A stretch of DNA of 64,000 nucleotides from Armatimonadota bacterium (GCA_029907255.1 JARYMF010000013.1:1-64000); one strand, 5' to 3'; shown: positions 1 through 10,305, numbered from the stretch's first letter. A program made the numbers and translations. The notes: generated from the sequence alone by a model not told the origin.

Positions 1-3000
1 CCTTCGCCTATTTCGCTTGAAGCTGGCCCGCACGTCTGCTACTTCACAGCTACGGATGGGAAAAAGAGAGTAAAGTGGCCTGTTAGAGGTGGCAATGACT
101 GGATTTGGGGACCATATATCAACCATAGGCCTGAGCTTTTAGATGCAAAGGTAGAGCCAAAAATCGGCACCGCCGGAGATAATTTCCGTTGGACTGTAAC
201 CTATAGGGACGCCGACAACCAAAGGCCATATCAGGCGCATCTCATTATTCAATTGCGTGATGGCGGAACCCTAGAAAACGGTGGCGCTGTAAGGGTCGTC
301 ATGGAGAAACTTGACAAAAGTGACAATAAATACGATGACGGCGTAGTTTACAAGTTTGATTCTGCAAATTTGGAACACGTCTTGCAGCCTGGCCAGCGGA
401 AATTCTATTTTGAGTTTGTCGATGACTGGGGAATAGTAACAGACCCCAATGAAAGAATATACGGTGAAAAGGTTTGGTATCCACCTCGGTCCGGAGATGT
501 GCCAAACTGGATAGACGGACCATTTATAAAACCGAACACTAAGCCAATTCTCTCGTTAGGCAAAGTTGAATCAACAGACGGAACAGCAAATTCAGCAACA
601 TTGTGGAGATACTCGGTCCGCTATACAGACGCGGATAATCAACCGCCAACCTATGTAATAGTCTATATTGGAACGGTGCATGCGGATGGAACGATTACAT
701 GGGATGGTGGCCACGCAATGTTGCCTACCGATCCATCGGATGTAGTATATACCGATGGGAAAGACTACAGCTTCCTTACACGGTTGGGCGGCGATCCCAC
801 GGCAGTCAGTTATTACTATTGTATGGTAGCTGCAGACGGTATAGATCCAGCTGTTTATGACCCATCTACCGGCAGTACAAGCGCTCATACAATTTGGAAT
901 CCGATGGAGACCCTCACATCACCAACGCCAACGGATACTTTCTTCACAGCTCACAAACCGCTAGTAGCAGGAGTGCCAACAGGTGGGGGAGTTAGAGACC
1001 AATATTACGACAGCGAGAACTGGCCATTGTATGAATATCCTTTGGTTTATGACGCTTCGAATAAACCCTTAAGCTACGATATTGAAAATTCGGACTTCGA
1101 GAATGGCGTAATCAAGCTATACACAAGTGCCACAACAATTAAAATGCAGTATTGGTTTGGTGTTCCTGGCCCAACCTCGGTTGGGTTGAACACCCCCCCA
1201 AGATTGACTGCAGGGCAAGTTTCCCCTAACCCTGGCACAAGCCAAACTACATTTCGGTTCTCGGTGGTATATTCGGACCAAGATGGACCGCAAGGGCAGA
1301 TGCCTTCGTTTGTTAGGGTAAAGGTTGATGACGTGCCATATGACCTTTCTCCTGTGTTCGTTGGGACGCCGAACTACAAGATTGGCGTAACATACCAGAC
1401 GACAATGAAGCTTTCGCCAGGTGTCCACAGATACTACTTCGAAGCGTCCGACGGAGCAGGATATGCAGTGTATGATGCAAGCGGCTCACGTTCGTCCGAT
1501 AGTCCAATCCTTGGACTTACTCAGATAATTGGTCCATATGTGAACGATCCGCCGACTCTTACACTTGGAACCGTGTATCCAAATCCCGTAACAGGTATTA
1601 GCCCAGCCCAGTGGGTCAACTACAGCGTCACTTATACTGACTTGAATAACGAACCGCCGGATGCTGGCTACCCTGTTGTCTATGTGAACAAAGCTACCAC
1701 GAGCCTTGAGGCTCGTGAAATTGAGCACAATGCCAAAGTAGCTGCACTAGGCGCGAATACCATCACCGCAGTGACAATTGACGGTCAGTCTCCGGGTTGG
1801 ACTGTTGATGAATTCAAAGGTTTGCCGCTCCAGATAACGAGTGGCCAGCTTTCAGGTACTGCGTTCACAATTCTGTCCAATACCGAGGATACGCTGACAT
1901 TAATCCAGGACTTGACGGGATCAGGGCTGCAGGTGGATGACACATTCAGCATAGGCAAGTTACAGCTTCAGAAGCAAGACCCGGCTGATAACAACTATAC
2001 TGACGGTGTTGTGTACGAGTATCGAATACCTGGCCTTGGTGCCGGCAGTTATGTAGCCCGGTTTAAGAGCATTACTACAGAGGTAATTGGGCAGAATAAC
2101 AAAACGAGACAAACGGTTGTGCGATTCCCAATAACAGAAAGTGACATTTCTGGTCCCATAGTTATCCAATCTGCGCCTCCTGGTAACGTTGCCCCGGTTC
2201 TCTCCGACGGAAGTATTCTGCCACAGATTGGCAAAGCTACTGACGAGTTTACGGCGACCGTTACATATAGAGACGATAATGGCGACCCACCAACCCGTCG
2301 TCCAGAGGCACAGGGCTATGTTCGCGTTGTAATAGATAATGTGCACTCAATAGACCTGTTGCCAACTGGTTTGAGTGATTGGGTAACTGGGGTTGTAATG
2401 ACGGCGCCAGTGACCGTGACGACTGGCGGCATTCATAGGTACTACTTCGAGGCTAGCGATGGGTGGTTGGTAACCCGCCTCCCGGCGACTGGATACTATA
2501 CGTATGTTGTCAACCGCAAGCCCGTGCTCCTCGAACCGAAGGTGACGCCAATCGAGCACAACGCTGGCCGCGAGTATACCTACAGCGTAATATATAAAGA
2601 CCCCGATGGACAGCCGCCGTTCACGCTTGGGCTTTATATTGATGGCGAACGGATTGAGATTAAGGGGTATCCAGACCCAGCTTCTGGTACGGACTATGTC
2701 AATGGCGTCCGCTATGTATACTCGATAAGGAATATGCTCGCTGTAGGCGTAGAGCACAAGTACTACTTCACCGCGTCGGATGGTATAGAAGATGCAACGC
2801 CAACGCCGGAAAAGATTGGACCGCGAGTGCATGCAAATCTACCACCTCAACTAGTTGGAGGCAAGGTTGAGCCGGCGACGGGCTTTGATGACTCTACTTA
2901 TACGTATACCGTTAAGTATCTCGACCCATTGGGCGAAGACCCTGAATATGTTAAGGTATACATTGACGGAACCGATGAAGCACACGCTCATTTGATGACT

Positions 3001-4491
3001 AAGGTCCCAGGTCAGAATGACTACACCTTGGGTGTGACATATACTTATTTGCAGTCAGGACTGTCTGCGGGCACTAACCATACATTCTTCTTCAAGGCTT
3101 CCGACTGGCTTGACGAAGCAGTTAATCCTGAGCCTCCAACAGACCATTACACTGGGCCTGTGGTTAAAGAACGCCCGACAGCAAGTATCACCATCCAATG
3201 CGGTGATTCGCCCGCGGTTGGAGAAGCAACAACCATAAGCGGCAAGATTACGCCGGCAATGTCTGTAAAGCTTACGATAACGCTTACAGAGCCGGATGGC
3301 GATCTGGTAACCATGTATGTAAATACTGGTTCGGATGGGCGTTATTCGAAGTCATGGACGCCAAGTGCTACAGGAACTTGGAAGTTGAAAGCAACGTGGG
3401 CTGGTTCAGGCGACTACAAAGAGACAAGTTCGCCAGAAATATCAGTCACAGTGCTTGGTCCATCATATACAGTGACTGGTCTTGACCTAATCTCGATTCC
3501 GATGAGGCCAAACAATAGCTTCGTCAATACCACGTTTGGCAGTGACCCACCATATGCGGTTGCAGCATATGACCCAACGATTGGGAATTACAAAATCTAT
3601 TCGTTACTGCCGAGATATAGAACCGACTTTGACTTCCCAGGAATATTCCAAGGGCGCGGTTATTGGATCAAGACGGATGTGCCCAAGGTAATTGCTCCTA
3701 AGGGTTCTTTGAATACATCGACAGTGACGGTTGAGCTTAAACCTGGATGGAACCAAATAGGTTGTCCATATATAAATGAAGTAAACTGGGCTGACCTGCG
3801 CGTTTCCTACAACGGTAGCGAACCCGTTGACCTAGTAACTGCAGCAAGTAGAGGTTGGGTAAGAGACTACGGTTGGGGTTATGACGCAGCCACAAGACAG
3901 TATAGATTAGTTCATGCCACAAGGTCAGGGGCTGAAAGAACGCTGAAGCCATGGCATGGTTATTGGATTCGTGCGTTTAAGAATTGTCAGCTTCGGTTCT
4001 CTGGCAACGACTTCCCGCCGCCACCTAGTGATGGAATGAGCGTAGAAACTCAGGCTATTAAAGAGGCTATTTCGGCAGGAGCCAGTGCCCCGATTTGGGA
4101 AGTGAACCTCGTAGCCAAGCTTGATGATCTTGTAGATGAGCAAAACTACTTTGGTATGGCTAAATCGACATTGCGAGTAGAGAGCCCTGCTTACTTTGAG
4201 GGATTCGTGGATGTCTACTTTACCGATGACAATGGCGGTATGTACGCGATTGACTTGAAGTCTGGCGAGATTACCGGCAAGTCGTGGCGATTTGTTGTGG
4301 CAACAGACCAGGGTGGCGGAGATATCGAACTCACATGGCCTGGTATTGAGAACGTTCCAGACAATATAAGCTTGACTCTCGTTGACGAGCTTTCAGGTAA
4401 ATCTGTTGATATGAAGAGCGATAGTTCCTTCATACTGCCAGCGAGAGCGGCTCTTGGAGGCAGGCCATTCCGCATAATTGTTGGAAAGTAA
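1..4491 (+). CDS. Giant secreted Ig-repeat surface protein, 5' end missing
   Basis: The reading frame is open from base 1, so the gene begins upstream; 1496 residues are visible. It is built of about seven to eight repeats of roughly 100 to 150 residues. Each opens with a pattern like N.PP.L..G.V.P, continues with Y.V.Y.D.DG.PP..V.V.IDG and closes with H.YYF.ASDG, a beta-sandwich look. One repeat (about bases 1690-1960) carries a long insertion. After the repeats come a further Ig-like domain (about 3170-3455), a two-fold module with GYWI and GWNQIGCP-type motifs (about 3465-4010) and a C-terminal domain ending at FRIIVGK. No enzyme motif is seen. An extracellular or surface structural role is inferred. 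Two small envelope genes follow closely (49 bp and 40 bp gaps), probably in one operon. Confident as a coding region, function unknown. Confidence 0.9.
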   Translation, partial: PSPISLEAGPHVCYFTATDGKKRVKWPVRGGNDWIWGPYINHRPELLDAKVEPKIGTAGDNFRWTVTYRDADNQRPYQAHLIIQLRDGGTLENGGAVRVVMEKLDKSDNKYDDGVVYKFDSANLEHVLQPGQRKFYFEFVDDWGIVTDPNERIYGEKVWYPPRSGDVPNWIDGPFIKPNTKPILSLGKVESTDGTANSATLWRYSVRYTDADNQPPTYVIVYIGTVHADGTITWDGGHAMLPTDPSDVVYTDGKDYSFLTRLGGDPTAVSYYYCMVAADGIDPAVYDPSTGSTSAHTIWNPMETLTSPTPTDTFFTAHKPLVAGVPTGGGVRDQYYDSENWPLYEYPLVYDASNKPLSYDIENSDFENGVIKLYTSATTIKMQYWFGVPGPTSVGLNTPPRLTAGQVSPNPGTSQTTFRFSVVYSDQDGPQGQMPSFVRVKVDDVPYDLSPVFVGTPNYKIGVTYQTTMKLSPGVHRYYFEASDGAGYAVYDASGSRSSDSPILGLTQIIGPYVNDPPTLTLGTVYPNPVTGISPAQWVNYSVTYTDLNNEPPDAGYPVVYVNKATTSLEAREIEHNAKVAALGANTITAVTIDGQSPGWTVDEFKGLPLQITSGQLSGTAFTILSNTEDTLTLIQDLTGSGLQVDDTFSIGKLQLQKQDPADNNYTDGVVYEYRIPGLGAGSYVARFKSITTEVIGQNNKTRQTVVRFPITESDISGPIVIQSAPPGNVAPVLSDGSILPQIGKATDEFTATVTYRDDNGDPPTRRPEAQGYVRVVIDNVHSIDLLPTGLSDWVTGVVMTAPVTVTTGGIHRYYFEASDGWLVTRLPATGYYTYVVNRKPVLLEPKVTPIEHNAGREYTYSVIYKDPDGQPPFTLGLYIDGERIEIKGYPDPASGTDYVNGVRYVYSIRNMLAVGVEHKYYFTASDGIEDATPTPEKIGPRVHANLPPQLVGGKVEPATGFDDSTYTYTVKYLDPLGEDPEYVKVYIDGTDEAHAHLMTKVPGQNDYTLGVTYTYLQSGLSAGTNHTFFFKASDWLDEAVNPEPPTDHYTGPVVKERPTASITIQCGDSPAVGEATTISGKITPAMSVKLTITLTEPDGDLVTMYVNTGSDGRYSKSWTPSATGTWKLKATWAGSGDYKETSSPEISVTVLGPSYTVTGLDLISIPMRPNNSFVNTTFGSDPPYAVAAYDPTIGNYKIYSLLPRYRTDFDFPGIFQGRGYWIKTDVPKVIAPKGSLNTSTVTVELKPGWNQIGCPYINEVNWADLRVSYNGSEPVDLVTAASRGWVRDYGWGYDAATRQYRLVHATRSGAERTLKPWHGYWIRAFKNCQLRFSGNDFPPPPSDGMSVETQAIKEAISAGASAPIWEVNLVAKLDDLVDEQNYFGMAKSTLRVESPAYFEGFVDVYFTDDNGGMYAIDLKSGEITGKSWRFVVATDQGGGDIELTWPGIENVPDNISLTLVDELSGKSVDMKSDSSFILPARAALGGRPFRIIVGK
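121..3160 (+). repeat. Tandem protein-level Ig-like repeats inside the surface protein
   Basis: Repeat starts can be recognised near bases 121, 529, 1186, 1543, 2176, 2509 and 2836, with a divergent copy near 955. They are conserved at the protein level (G.V.P then V.YRD.DG.PP, then HRYYFEASDG) but have diverged in DNA. This argues for old duplication rather than recent slippage. Confidence 0.75.
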
Positions 4492-4540
4492 CAAGTGGTT
4501 GGGAATCCAGCCGTGTTAGGAGAGAGGAAGAGTACAAGTG

Positions 4541-5335
4541 ATGCATAGATTTAGAGCAGCTAGAATTTTAGCATGGTTATTGGTTGTTTTGCTAAGTATT
4601 CCTTATTTAGCAAGCGGTGCTCTTGCAGCCGGGAAGTCGGAGATTTATACACAGACGGTAGTGACGTTCCCGCTGGATGTTGTAGACAACGAGAATATTA
4701 AAGTTGCTGAAGAACTCAGCATGCTATTAAATCATGGCTTGGAAAGCAGTCCGAAATATATCGTTCTGCCTTTTTCCACCCGTCTGCCGGCGATACAACG
4801 ACTCGTCGTTTCTCAACCAGAGAAAAAGCTGAGTTTTGAGGGTCCTTTCTTTAGCGACCAAGCTAGCATAAATCGCGCGCTTGATTTAGCCAGATTGTTG
4901 TCAGCCGATGTCGCGGTTGTTGGCTCGCTAGATGAGTGCGTGTGGGACGCGGCAAAAGGACAGGCAAGAGTGACTGCTACCCTAGAGTGGTATGATCTCA
5001 AGACTGGCAAAAAAGTAGACACCCTGACTGCTACTGGCATAAGGGCAAGGTCTGCCGGTGATTCCACAGCAACCCAGAAAAGTATAACAGCTGAGGCGGT
5101 GAAAGAGTTAAGCGAAAAACTTGTTTCTGGCATAACCGGGCAAGAATATCATGCTGAAACGACTTCCAAGCCAGCAGCTGTAGCTAAGACAAACGGAAAA
5201 AGCAAGAAGAATTCATGGCTGCCGATGTTGCTGCTTTCTTTAGGCGTAGGTTTGCTCCTCGGAAGTGGCGGCGGAGGTGGCGGAGGTGGTTCTGCTGGCG
5301 GAGGGGATGAATTGCCACCACCTCCACCGTTCTAA
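4541..5335 (+). CDS. Secreted/anchored envelope protein, paralogue 1, Gly-rich tail
   Basis: 264 residues if started at ATG 4541; a GTG directly before it at 4538 is an equally possible start, and AGAGGA precedes both. An N-terminal signal peptide (hydrophobic LLVVLLSIPYLASGALA) leads into a mixed alpha/beta domain, about residues 30-195. That domain has the feel of CsgG/FlgT/TolB-N-type periplasmic domains (VVTFPLDV, then ADVAVVGSLDE), but the assignment is only suggestive. A lysine-rich linker, a hydrophobic segment (LPMLLLSLGVGLLLG) and a run of glycines with a proline-rich end finish the protein. The next gene is similar in length, signal, domain and hydrophobic-glycine tail, so the two are paralogues. 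They probably share an operon with the large Ig-repeat protein. Function unknown. Confidence 0.85.
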   Translation: MHRFRAARILAWLLVVLLSIPYLASGALAAGKSEIYTQTVVTFPLDVVDNENIKVAEELSMLLNHGLESSPKYIVLPFSTRLPAIQRLVVSQPEKKLSFEGPFFSDQASINRALDLARLLSADVAVVGSLDECVWDAAKGQARVTATLEWYDLKTGKKVDTLTATGIRARSAGDSTATQKSITAEAVKELSEKLVSGITGQEYHAETTSKPAAVAKTNGKSKKNSWLPMLLLSLGVGLLLGSGGGGGGGGSAGGGDELPPPPPF

Positions 5336-5375
5336 TCGCTATAAGGATATTTGATGTCATATGACAGGAGCGTAT

Positions 5376-6122
5376 ATGACCGTGGGCAGGAAATTATTTG
5401 TGGCAAGGATTTGCTTGCTGTGTATTACGTGTATAGCATTATCCCTTTTCGGCACAGGGTATTGCAGTGGTGCTGAGCCGGAAAGCAGGCTGACAACGAC
5501 AGTCATGCTATTTCCAGTGGCAGTTAAATCTAACGGAGGGGCTAGTCGTTGTGCGGCCGACTTGTTCATTCTTATTAAAGAACGATTGAATGAACAACCT
5601 GGCATTCGGGTAGTAGCGTATGATATTAAAAATGTTTCTGTTCAGCGCATGATACGCGAGCAGAGGCTCGATGAAAAAACAGCAGATATATTTGAGGCAG
5701 ATGCCACCGGAGAGGCGAAGGCATACAAAGTCTGTAGCGAAATGGGAATCGGAGGAGCCGTGCTCGTGTCGCTGACAAAGTACCGCTATGATACAAGCAA
5801 AGCAAGCGTCGAGATTGAGGCTAAGTTAGAGTATTTGGATATCGCGGCTCAAACTCCAAAGAAGGTAGTGCAGGCAACAGCAGTTGCAAAAGCAGATTCC
5901 GAAACTGCAAGCAGAACCGAGGAAGCTCTATGCATCCAGGCGGTATCAGACATCGTGGATAAATTCTTTGAAAAAGAGCGGGGTCTTACGAGAGCTGATT
6001 TTGGGGTCACAATGACGGAGCAGGAAAATTCAATTGCTGCTGAGACCAACAGAAAAGATAACATGCTTCCGGCAATGCTTGGCGCTTTGCTATTGGGATT
6101 ACTTCTTGGCGGAGGAGGCTAG
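5376..6122 (+). CDS. Secreted/anchored envelope protein, paralogue 2, Gly-rich tail
   Basis: 248 residues. I chose ATG 5376 because AGGAG ends 5 bases upstream; an in-frame ATG at 5361 lacks such spacing. Signal peptide first (VARICLLCITCIALSLF), then a domain resembling the preceding protein: VMLFPVAV, a putative helix pair, GGAVLVSLTKY, a beta-rich half ending QATAVAKADS. The C-terminus is LPAMLGALLLGLLLGGGG, a hydrophobic stretch ending in glycines exactly at the stop. A perfect stem-loop terminator follows 31 bases after the stop, so this closes the operon. No catalytic motif is seen; function unknown. Confidence 0.85.
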   Translation: MTVGRKLFVARICLLCITCIALSLFGTGYCSGAEPESRLTTTVMLFPVAVKSNGGASRCAADLFILIKERLNEQPGIRVVAYDIKNVSVQRMIREQRLDEKTADIFEADATGEAKAYKVCSEMGIGGAVLVSLTKYRYDTSKASVEIEAKLEYLDIAAQTPKKVVQATAVAKADSETASRTEEALCIQAVSDIVDKFFEKERGLTRADFGVTMTEQENSIAAETNRKDNMLPAMLGALLLGLLLGGGG

Positions 6123-6153
6123 GTAAAAACAACTCGCCTAAAATATGCCAATC

Positions 6154-6188
6154 AGGCCCGTGACTGAATGACAGCGCGGGCCTTTTTA
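6154..6188 (+). terminator. Rho-independent terminator of the surface-protein operon
   Basis: AGGCCCG (6154-6160) pairs perfectly with CGGGCCT (6177-6183), with a 16-base loop, followed by a T run. Confidence 0.85.
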
Positions 6189-6217
6189 ACCGCGAAAATA
6201 TCTTTTATGCTTACACA

Positions 6218-6246
6218 TTGACAGCTATCTCAAAATGTTTTAGCAT
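6218..6246 (+). promoter_or_regulatory. Sigma70-type promoter for the LptD-like gene
   Basis: TTGACA (6218-6223), a 17-base spacer, then TAGCAT (6241-6246). A start site about 7 bases on would fall 2-4 bases before the ATG at 6256, so the message would be almost leaderless. This agrees with the lack of a Shine-Dalgarno sequence there. Confidence 0.6.
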
Positions 6247-6255
6247 TACACCGCA

Positions 6256-8223
6256 ATGCGCACAAAAACACTTACACTTGCCTTCTTGTACCTATTCATA
6301 ATGCTCCCGCTTCCCACACTCGGCGGAACAATGGGTACTATTATTCTAAGAGTTAATCCAGTTGTTGTTCCGGCGGATGGTAAGAGTATTGCAACTGTTA
6401 ATGCGGAGGTTCGAGATTCGGACGGAGCCCTTGCACCAGACGGAACTGAAATTCGTTTCACAGCAACTCTCGGAGTGATTGATGAGAGTGCGCAAACATC
6501 GGCTGGAGTTGCAAGGGCAAAACTCATTGCCTCCGAAATTCAAGGCACATGCATTATAACGGCTACGTGGATTGAGGGCCGTGCAGCAGCTCAGACGAGC
6601 GTAACCTTTGGCGAAGAAGAACAAGTGCCCCAGAATCGGAGATATATTACCATTGACATCGCCGATTACGTTGCATATAGCGCTGACCACAAAGTTCTTG
6701 AGGCGATTGGTAACGTACGTCTCCAGAGCAAAATAATTCGCATGGAAGCCGATGCGGTTCAGATAAACCTCGAAGAAAACAAAATTGTAGCCCGTGGAGC
6801 TTTAGGCAAGCCAATAAAGATAAGTACGGATAAGGGAACGACAGAATGTGAACTTTTCGCAACAGATTTAATGATAGAGCAAGCCGTAATCCTGGCAACA
6901 AGCAAAGGTGGACTGCGCGCTGTGGACTTGAGAGGCGACCCAAATCAAGGCGTTCCCTTCGGCGATAGCCCCGAATATTCACCCCAGCGTTTCAACTTTG
7001 CTGATCTTTCGAGTGCTGGAATCCTCGTAAAGGCGAAGGAGGCTACTGTTTTTCCTAATGATAAAATTCAATTTAGGCGAGCTAGCCTTTACGTTGATGG
7101 AAAGCGAATGTTTTCCCTGCCGCTTTATGTCCTTTCGCTAACCGGCTACCAGCCAGATAGTGACCAATACGTTGGATATACCAACTCAGGGCTCGCGCTA
7201 AATGTGCCTCTATATTATATGCTGAGCCCAAATGCAAGCGGGGCTCTGCTTCTTCGGCATGGTCAGCCGATGGGATGGGGCTGGTATGGACGGCCGCCAG
7301 GGTGGTTCATCGATATGCGGCAAAGGTACTTCACAGACCATGGCGAAGGAAGTTTGGTAATAAGTCAAATTACAGGCAGCGATTGGGGCGCACATTTCAC
7401 TCACACCCAGCGCTTTGATAATCAAACAGATGCATCAATCTACCTAGACTATCCTGCTCACAGAGATTTCTGGGGATCACTAAATCTGAACAAAAGGTTG
7501 GATAATCTTAGCTTCGGCATAAATATAGATACGCGTAGGTCGCCAGGCGCAACGCCTTTTTGGATGGGACAGTTTGCTGTTCAAACGCGGCCAAAGCAGA
7601 TTGGCAATTCACCTTTTAAATTCAATATTTCTTCTTTTCTCAGATATACAGAGATAGGCGATGAAAAAAATGATGGGTTTTCAGAAACCCTTCGTGGAAA
7701 CATTACTTCATCGCCTATCAAGTTTTCCCGTGACTTAGATTTTCGAACTTCGGTTGGCATTGGTTATGTCTTTGGCGCATCTAGTTTATCTGGCATGAGC
7801 ATAAATGCTTATGGCTCATTGAATTGGAATATATCCCGCAACAACCGATTCATGTTGAGCTACAGATTCGCAGAAAGAGCAGGGTATTCCAGCCAGCTTC
7901 TAGACAAACAGAGCCTAATGGCTTCGTGGATTGTTGGTGATATGCGGAAGTGGAACGCTTCTATTTATGCTATAAAAGGGCTTGATACTAATTCGCTTAC
8001 TATGTTTGGTAGTCTAAGTTATAGGCTCAATGAAGATTGGCGAATTGGACTCAGATCTACTCTGAATGAGTTTCCTTCTTTCAACGGTACGACATGGGTG
8101 TCAAATACTTATAATGATTTTGAAGTTGCACTTGGGAAGCGCATCGGCAATCAAGAAGTGATGGCTGTTTGGTCGAAATCACAGCATAAAATACTTTTCG
8201 AGTTGGGCACCGGCGCATTTTGA
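6256..8223 (+). CDS. LptD/OstA-like outer-membrane protein with N-terminal Ig-like domain
   Basis: 655 residues. Signal peptide (about 1-24), then an invasin/Big_1-type Ig domain at about 25-118 (VVVPADGKSIATVNAEVRDS, APDGTEIRFTATLGVI). Next is an OstA/LptA-like jelly-roll strip at about 128-225 (EAIGNVRLQSKIIRMEADAV, then NKIVARG). From about 230 to the end are alternating aromatic/hydrophobic strands typical of an outer-membrane barrel. LptD inserts lipopolysaccharide or related lipid into the outer membrane in diderms. The order OstA strip then barrel is the LptD plan, while the Ig domain in front is unusual. The end lacks the usual C-terminal Phe but terminates in FELGTGAF. Family call fairly secure; that it is the true LptD is inference. 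Confidence 0.75.
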   Translation: MRTKTLTLAFLYLFIMLPLPTLGGTMGTIILRVNPVVVPADGKSIATVNAEVRDSDGALAPDGTEIRFTATLGVIDESAQTSAGVARAKLIASEIQGTCIITATWIEGRAAAQTSVTFGEEEQVPQNRRYITIDIADYVAYSADHKVLEAIGNVRLQSKIIRMEADAVQINLEENKIVARGALGKPIKISTDKGTTECELFATDLMIEQAVILATSKGGLRAVDLRGDPNQGVPFGDSPEYSPQRFNFADLSSAGILVKAKEATVFPNDKIQFRRASLYVDGKRMFSLPLYVLSLTGYQPDSDQYVGYTNSGLALNVPLYYMLSPNASGALLLRHGQPMGWGWYGRPPGWFIDMRQRYFTDHGEGSLVISQITGSDWGAHFTHTQRFDNQTDASIYLDYPAHRDFWGSLNLNKRLDNLSFGINIDTRRSPGATPFWMGQFAVQTRPKQIGNSPFKFNISSFLRYTEIGDEKNDGFSETLRGNITSSPIKFSRDLDFRTSVGIGYVFGASSLSGMSINAYGSLNWNISRNNRFMLSYRFAERAGYSSQLLDKQSLMASWIVGDMRKWNASIYAIKGLDTNSLTMFGSLSYRLNEDWRIGLRSTLNEFPSFNGTTWVSNTYNDFEVALGKRIGNQEVMAVWSKSQHKILFELGTGAF

Positions 8224-8231
8224 AGTATAAT
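8203..8231 (+). promoter_or_regulatory. Promoter for uvrB, overlapping the end of the previous gene
   Basis: TTGGGC (8203-8208), a 17-base spacer and a perfect TATAAT (8226-8231). It starts inside the last codons of the LptD-like gene and points at uvrB. Confidence 0.6.
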
Positions 8232-8319
8232 TATAAAGACGCAAATCGAAAAATCACGAACATATGTGCGAACAAAGCAAAATCATTTAAGCTATTCTAC
8301 TTATTGTACCGAAGAAGAT

Positions 8320-10305
8320 ATGGGCGAATTTAAATTAGTATGCGAATATGAACCAAAGGGCGATCAACCTAAGGCAATCCGCCAGTTGACAGAAGGGTTG
8401 AACGCAGGATATCGCTTCCAGACGCTTCTAGGCGTCACGGGGTCTGGAAAGACGTTTACGATGGCGAACGTTATTCAGCAAGTGCAGAGACCCACGCTGG
8501 TGATTGCCCATAATAAAACACTTGCTGCTCAGCTCTGCAGTGAGTTTCGGGAGTTCTTTCCTCATAACGCTGTCGAATACTTTGTCAGCTATTATGATTA
8601 CTATCAACCCGAAGCTTATATTCCAGAAACAGATACGTATATTGAAAAAGATTCTTCTATCAATGACGAAATTGACCGGTTGCGCCACTCTGCGACGCAG
8701 GCCGTTCTTGAGCGTCGAGATGTCATAGTCGTGGCAAGTGTTTCCTGCATATACGGGCTGGGTTCACCCTCTGAGTATAAGCGGACAATATTGGCTTTAA
8801 AAGAGGGCGAAACATACGACCGCGAGGAAGTGCTGCGAAAGCTTATAGAAATGCAGTTCTCCCGAAATGATATCGCGCCACAAAGAGCGACGTTTAGAGT
8901 AAGGGGTGACATCCTCGAGATTCAACCTGCGGACGAGGAAGTGGTGATAAGGGTTGAATTTTTCGGCGACACCATCGAGAGAATTTCCATTCTCGACCCA
9001 CTTACTGGTGAGTTATTAAGCAGGGAGGAACGGATTACTGTATATCCGGCAACGCATTTTGTCACGCCTGCTGATGTGCTAGAGCGTGCTCTTGCCGAGA
9101 TTGAGGCTGAGCTCCAGGAGCGCATTAAATATTTCAAAAGGCAGGGAAAGTTGCTCGAAGCACAGCGAATTGAGCAGCGCACTAGGTACGACATGGAGAT
9201 GATGCGGGAAGTAGGCTATTGTTCCGGAATCGAGAACTATTCTCGTATCCTAGATGGCAGAAAACCTGGAGAGCCGCCCGCATGTTTGCTTGACTATTTC
9301 CCTGATGATTATCTTATCTTCATTGATGAGTCCCATCAGACTATTCCACAACTTCATGGTATGTATGAGGGCGACCGCTCGCGAAAGGAAACGCTCGTCG
9401 AATTTGGATTCCGACTCCCATCCTCGTTGGACAACCGGCCGCTTCGTTTTGAAGAATTCATTGATCGTGTCAATCAAGTCATCTTTGTCTCGGCAACTCC
9501 TGGGCCTTATGAGAGGGAGCATAGCGAGCAAATTGTGGAGCAAATAATTCGGCCAACTGGCTTGGTTGACCCTGAAGTTGAAATACGTCCGACACAAGGG
9601 CAAATTGATGACCTAGTGCATGAGATTAAGGAGCGCGCATCCAAGGGGCAACGTGTTCTTGTAACTACCTTAACCAAGAAAATGGCGGAGGATTTGACTG
9701 ATTACCTGCTGGATTTGGATATTAAGGTTCACTATCTCCACTCGGAGATTCATACACTCGACCGCAACGAGATATTGCGTGATCTTCGCCTTGGCGTCTA
9801 CGATGTGGTGGTTGGAATCAATCTTCTTCGCGAGGGTCTTGACCTTCCAGAAGTGAGTTTAGTTGCAATTTTGGACGCAGACAAAGAGGGATTTCTTCGG
9901 TCTGAAACTTCGCTGATTCAAACAATCGGCCGTGCGGCGAGAAATATCCATGGAAAAGTAATTATGTACGCCGACGACGTAACTGGTTCGATGCATCGCG
10001 CAGTCGAGGAGACAGAACGCCGCCGAAAGCTTCAAATTGAGTATAACGAAAAGCATGGGATTACTCCCGCTTCGGTAGTTAAAGCAGTGCGTGACGTAAT
10101 AGAGGCTAAGAAGGTAGCGGAACAAAAGGCTTATTACAAAATAAAACCACACATCTCTGACAATGCCTCAATTGATGAGATAATGCTAGTCCTTGCGGAT
10201 TTGGAAAAAGAAATGCGTCGGGCAGCAAAAGCCCTTGATTTTGAACATGCCGCTGAGGTGCGCGACGAGATTATCCGCCTAAAAAAGCTGCTGCCTCTAA
10301 AATAG
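8320..10305 (+). CDS. uvrB: UvrABC system protein B (excision nuclease helicase subunit)
   Basis: 661 residues, normal for UvrB. UvrB loads with UvrA at damaged DNA, verifies the lesion with its beta-hairpin and recruits UvrC. Visible marks: Walker A GVTGSGKT at residues 38-45, beta-hairpin region [16 protein letters not shown] at 336-339, helicase motif VI region IGRAARN, and a C-terminal UVR domain ([12 protein letters not shown]) that contacts UvrC. I placed the start at ATG 8320 because [17 protein letters not shown] aligns with known UvrB N-termini; GAAGAAG lies just upstream. A longer frame from GTG 8266 would add 18 unrelated residues. No uvrA or uvrC is near. Confidence 0.97.
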   Translation: MGEFKLVCEYEPKGDQPKAIRQLTEGLNAGYRFQTLLGVTGSGKTFTMANVIQQVQRPTLVIAHNKTLAAQLCSEFREFFPHNAVEYFVSYYDYYQPEAYIPETDTYIEKDSSINDEIDRLRHSATQAVLERRDVIVVASVSCIYGLGSPSEYKRTILALKEGETYDREEVLRKLIEMQFSRNDIAPQRATFRVRGDILEIQPADEEVVIRVEFFGDTIERISILDPLTGELLSREERITVYPATHFVTPADVLERALAEIEAELQERIKYFKRQGKLLEAQRIEQRTRYDMEMMREVGYCSGIENYSRILDGRKPGEPPACLLDYFPDDYLIFIDESHQTIPQLHGMYEGDRSRKETLVEFGFRLPSSLDNRPLRFEEFIDRVNQVIFVSATPGPYEREHSEQIVEQIIRPTGLVDPEVEIRPTQGQIDDLVHEIKERASKGQRVLVTTLTKKMAEDLTDYLLDLDIKVHYLHSEIHTLDRNEILRDLRLGVYDVVVGINLLREGLDLPEVSLVAILDADKEGFLRSETSLIQTIGRAARNIHGKVIMYADDVTGSMHRAVEETERRRKLQIEYNEKHGITPASVVKAVRDVIEAKKVAEQKAYYKIKPHISDNASIDEIMLVLADLEKEMRRAAKALDFEHAAEVRDEIIRLKKLLPLK

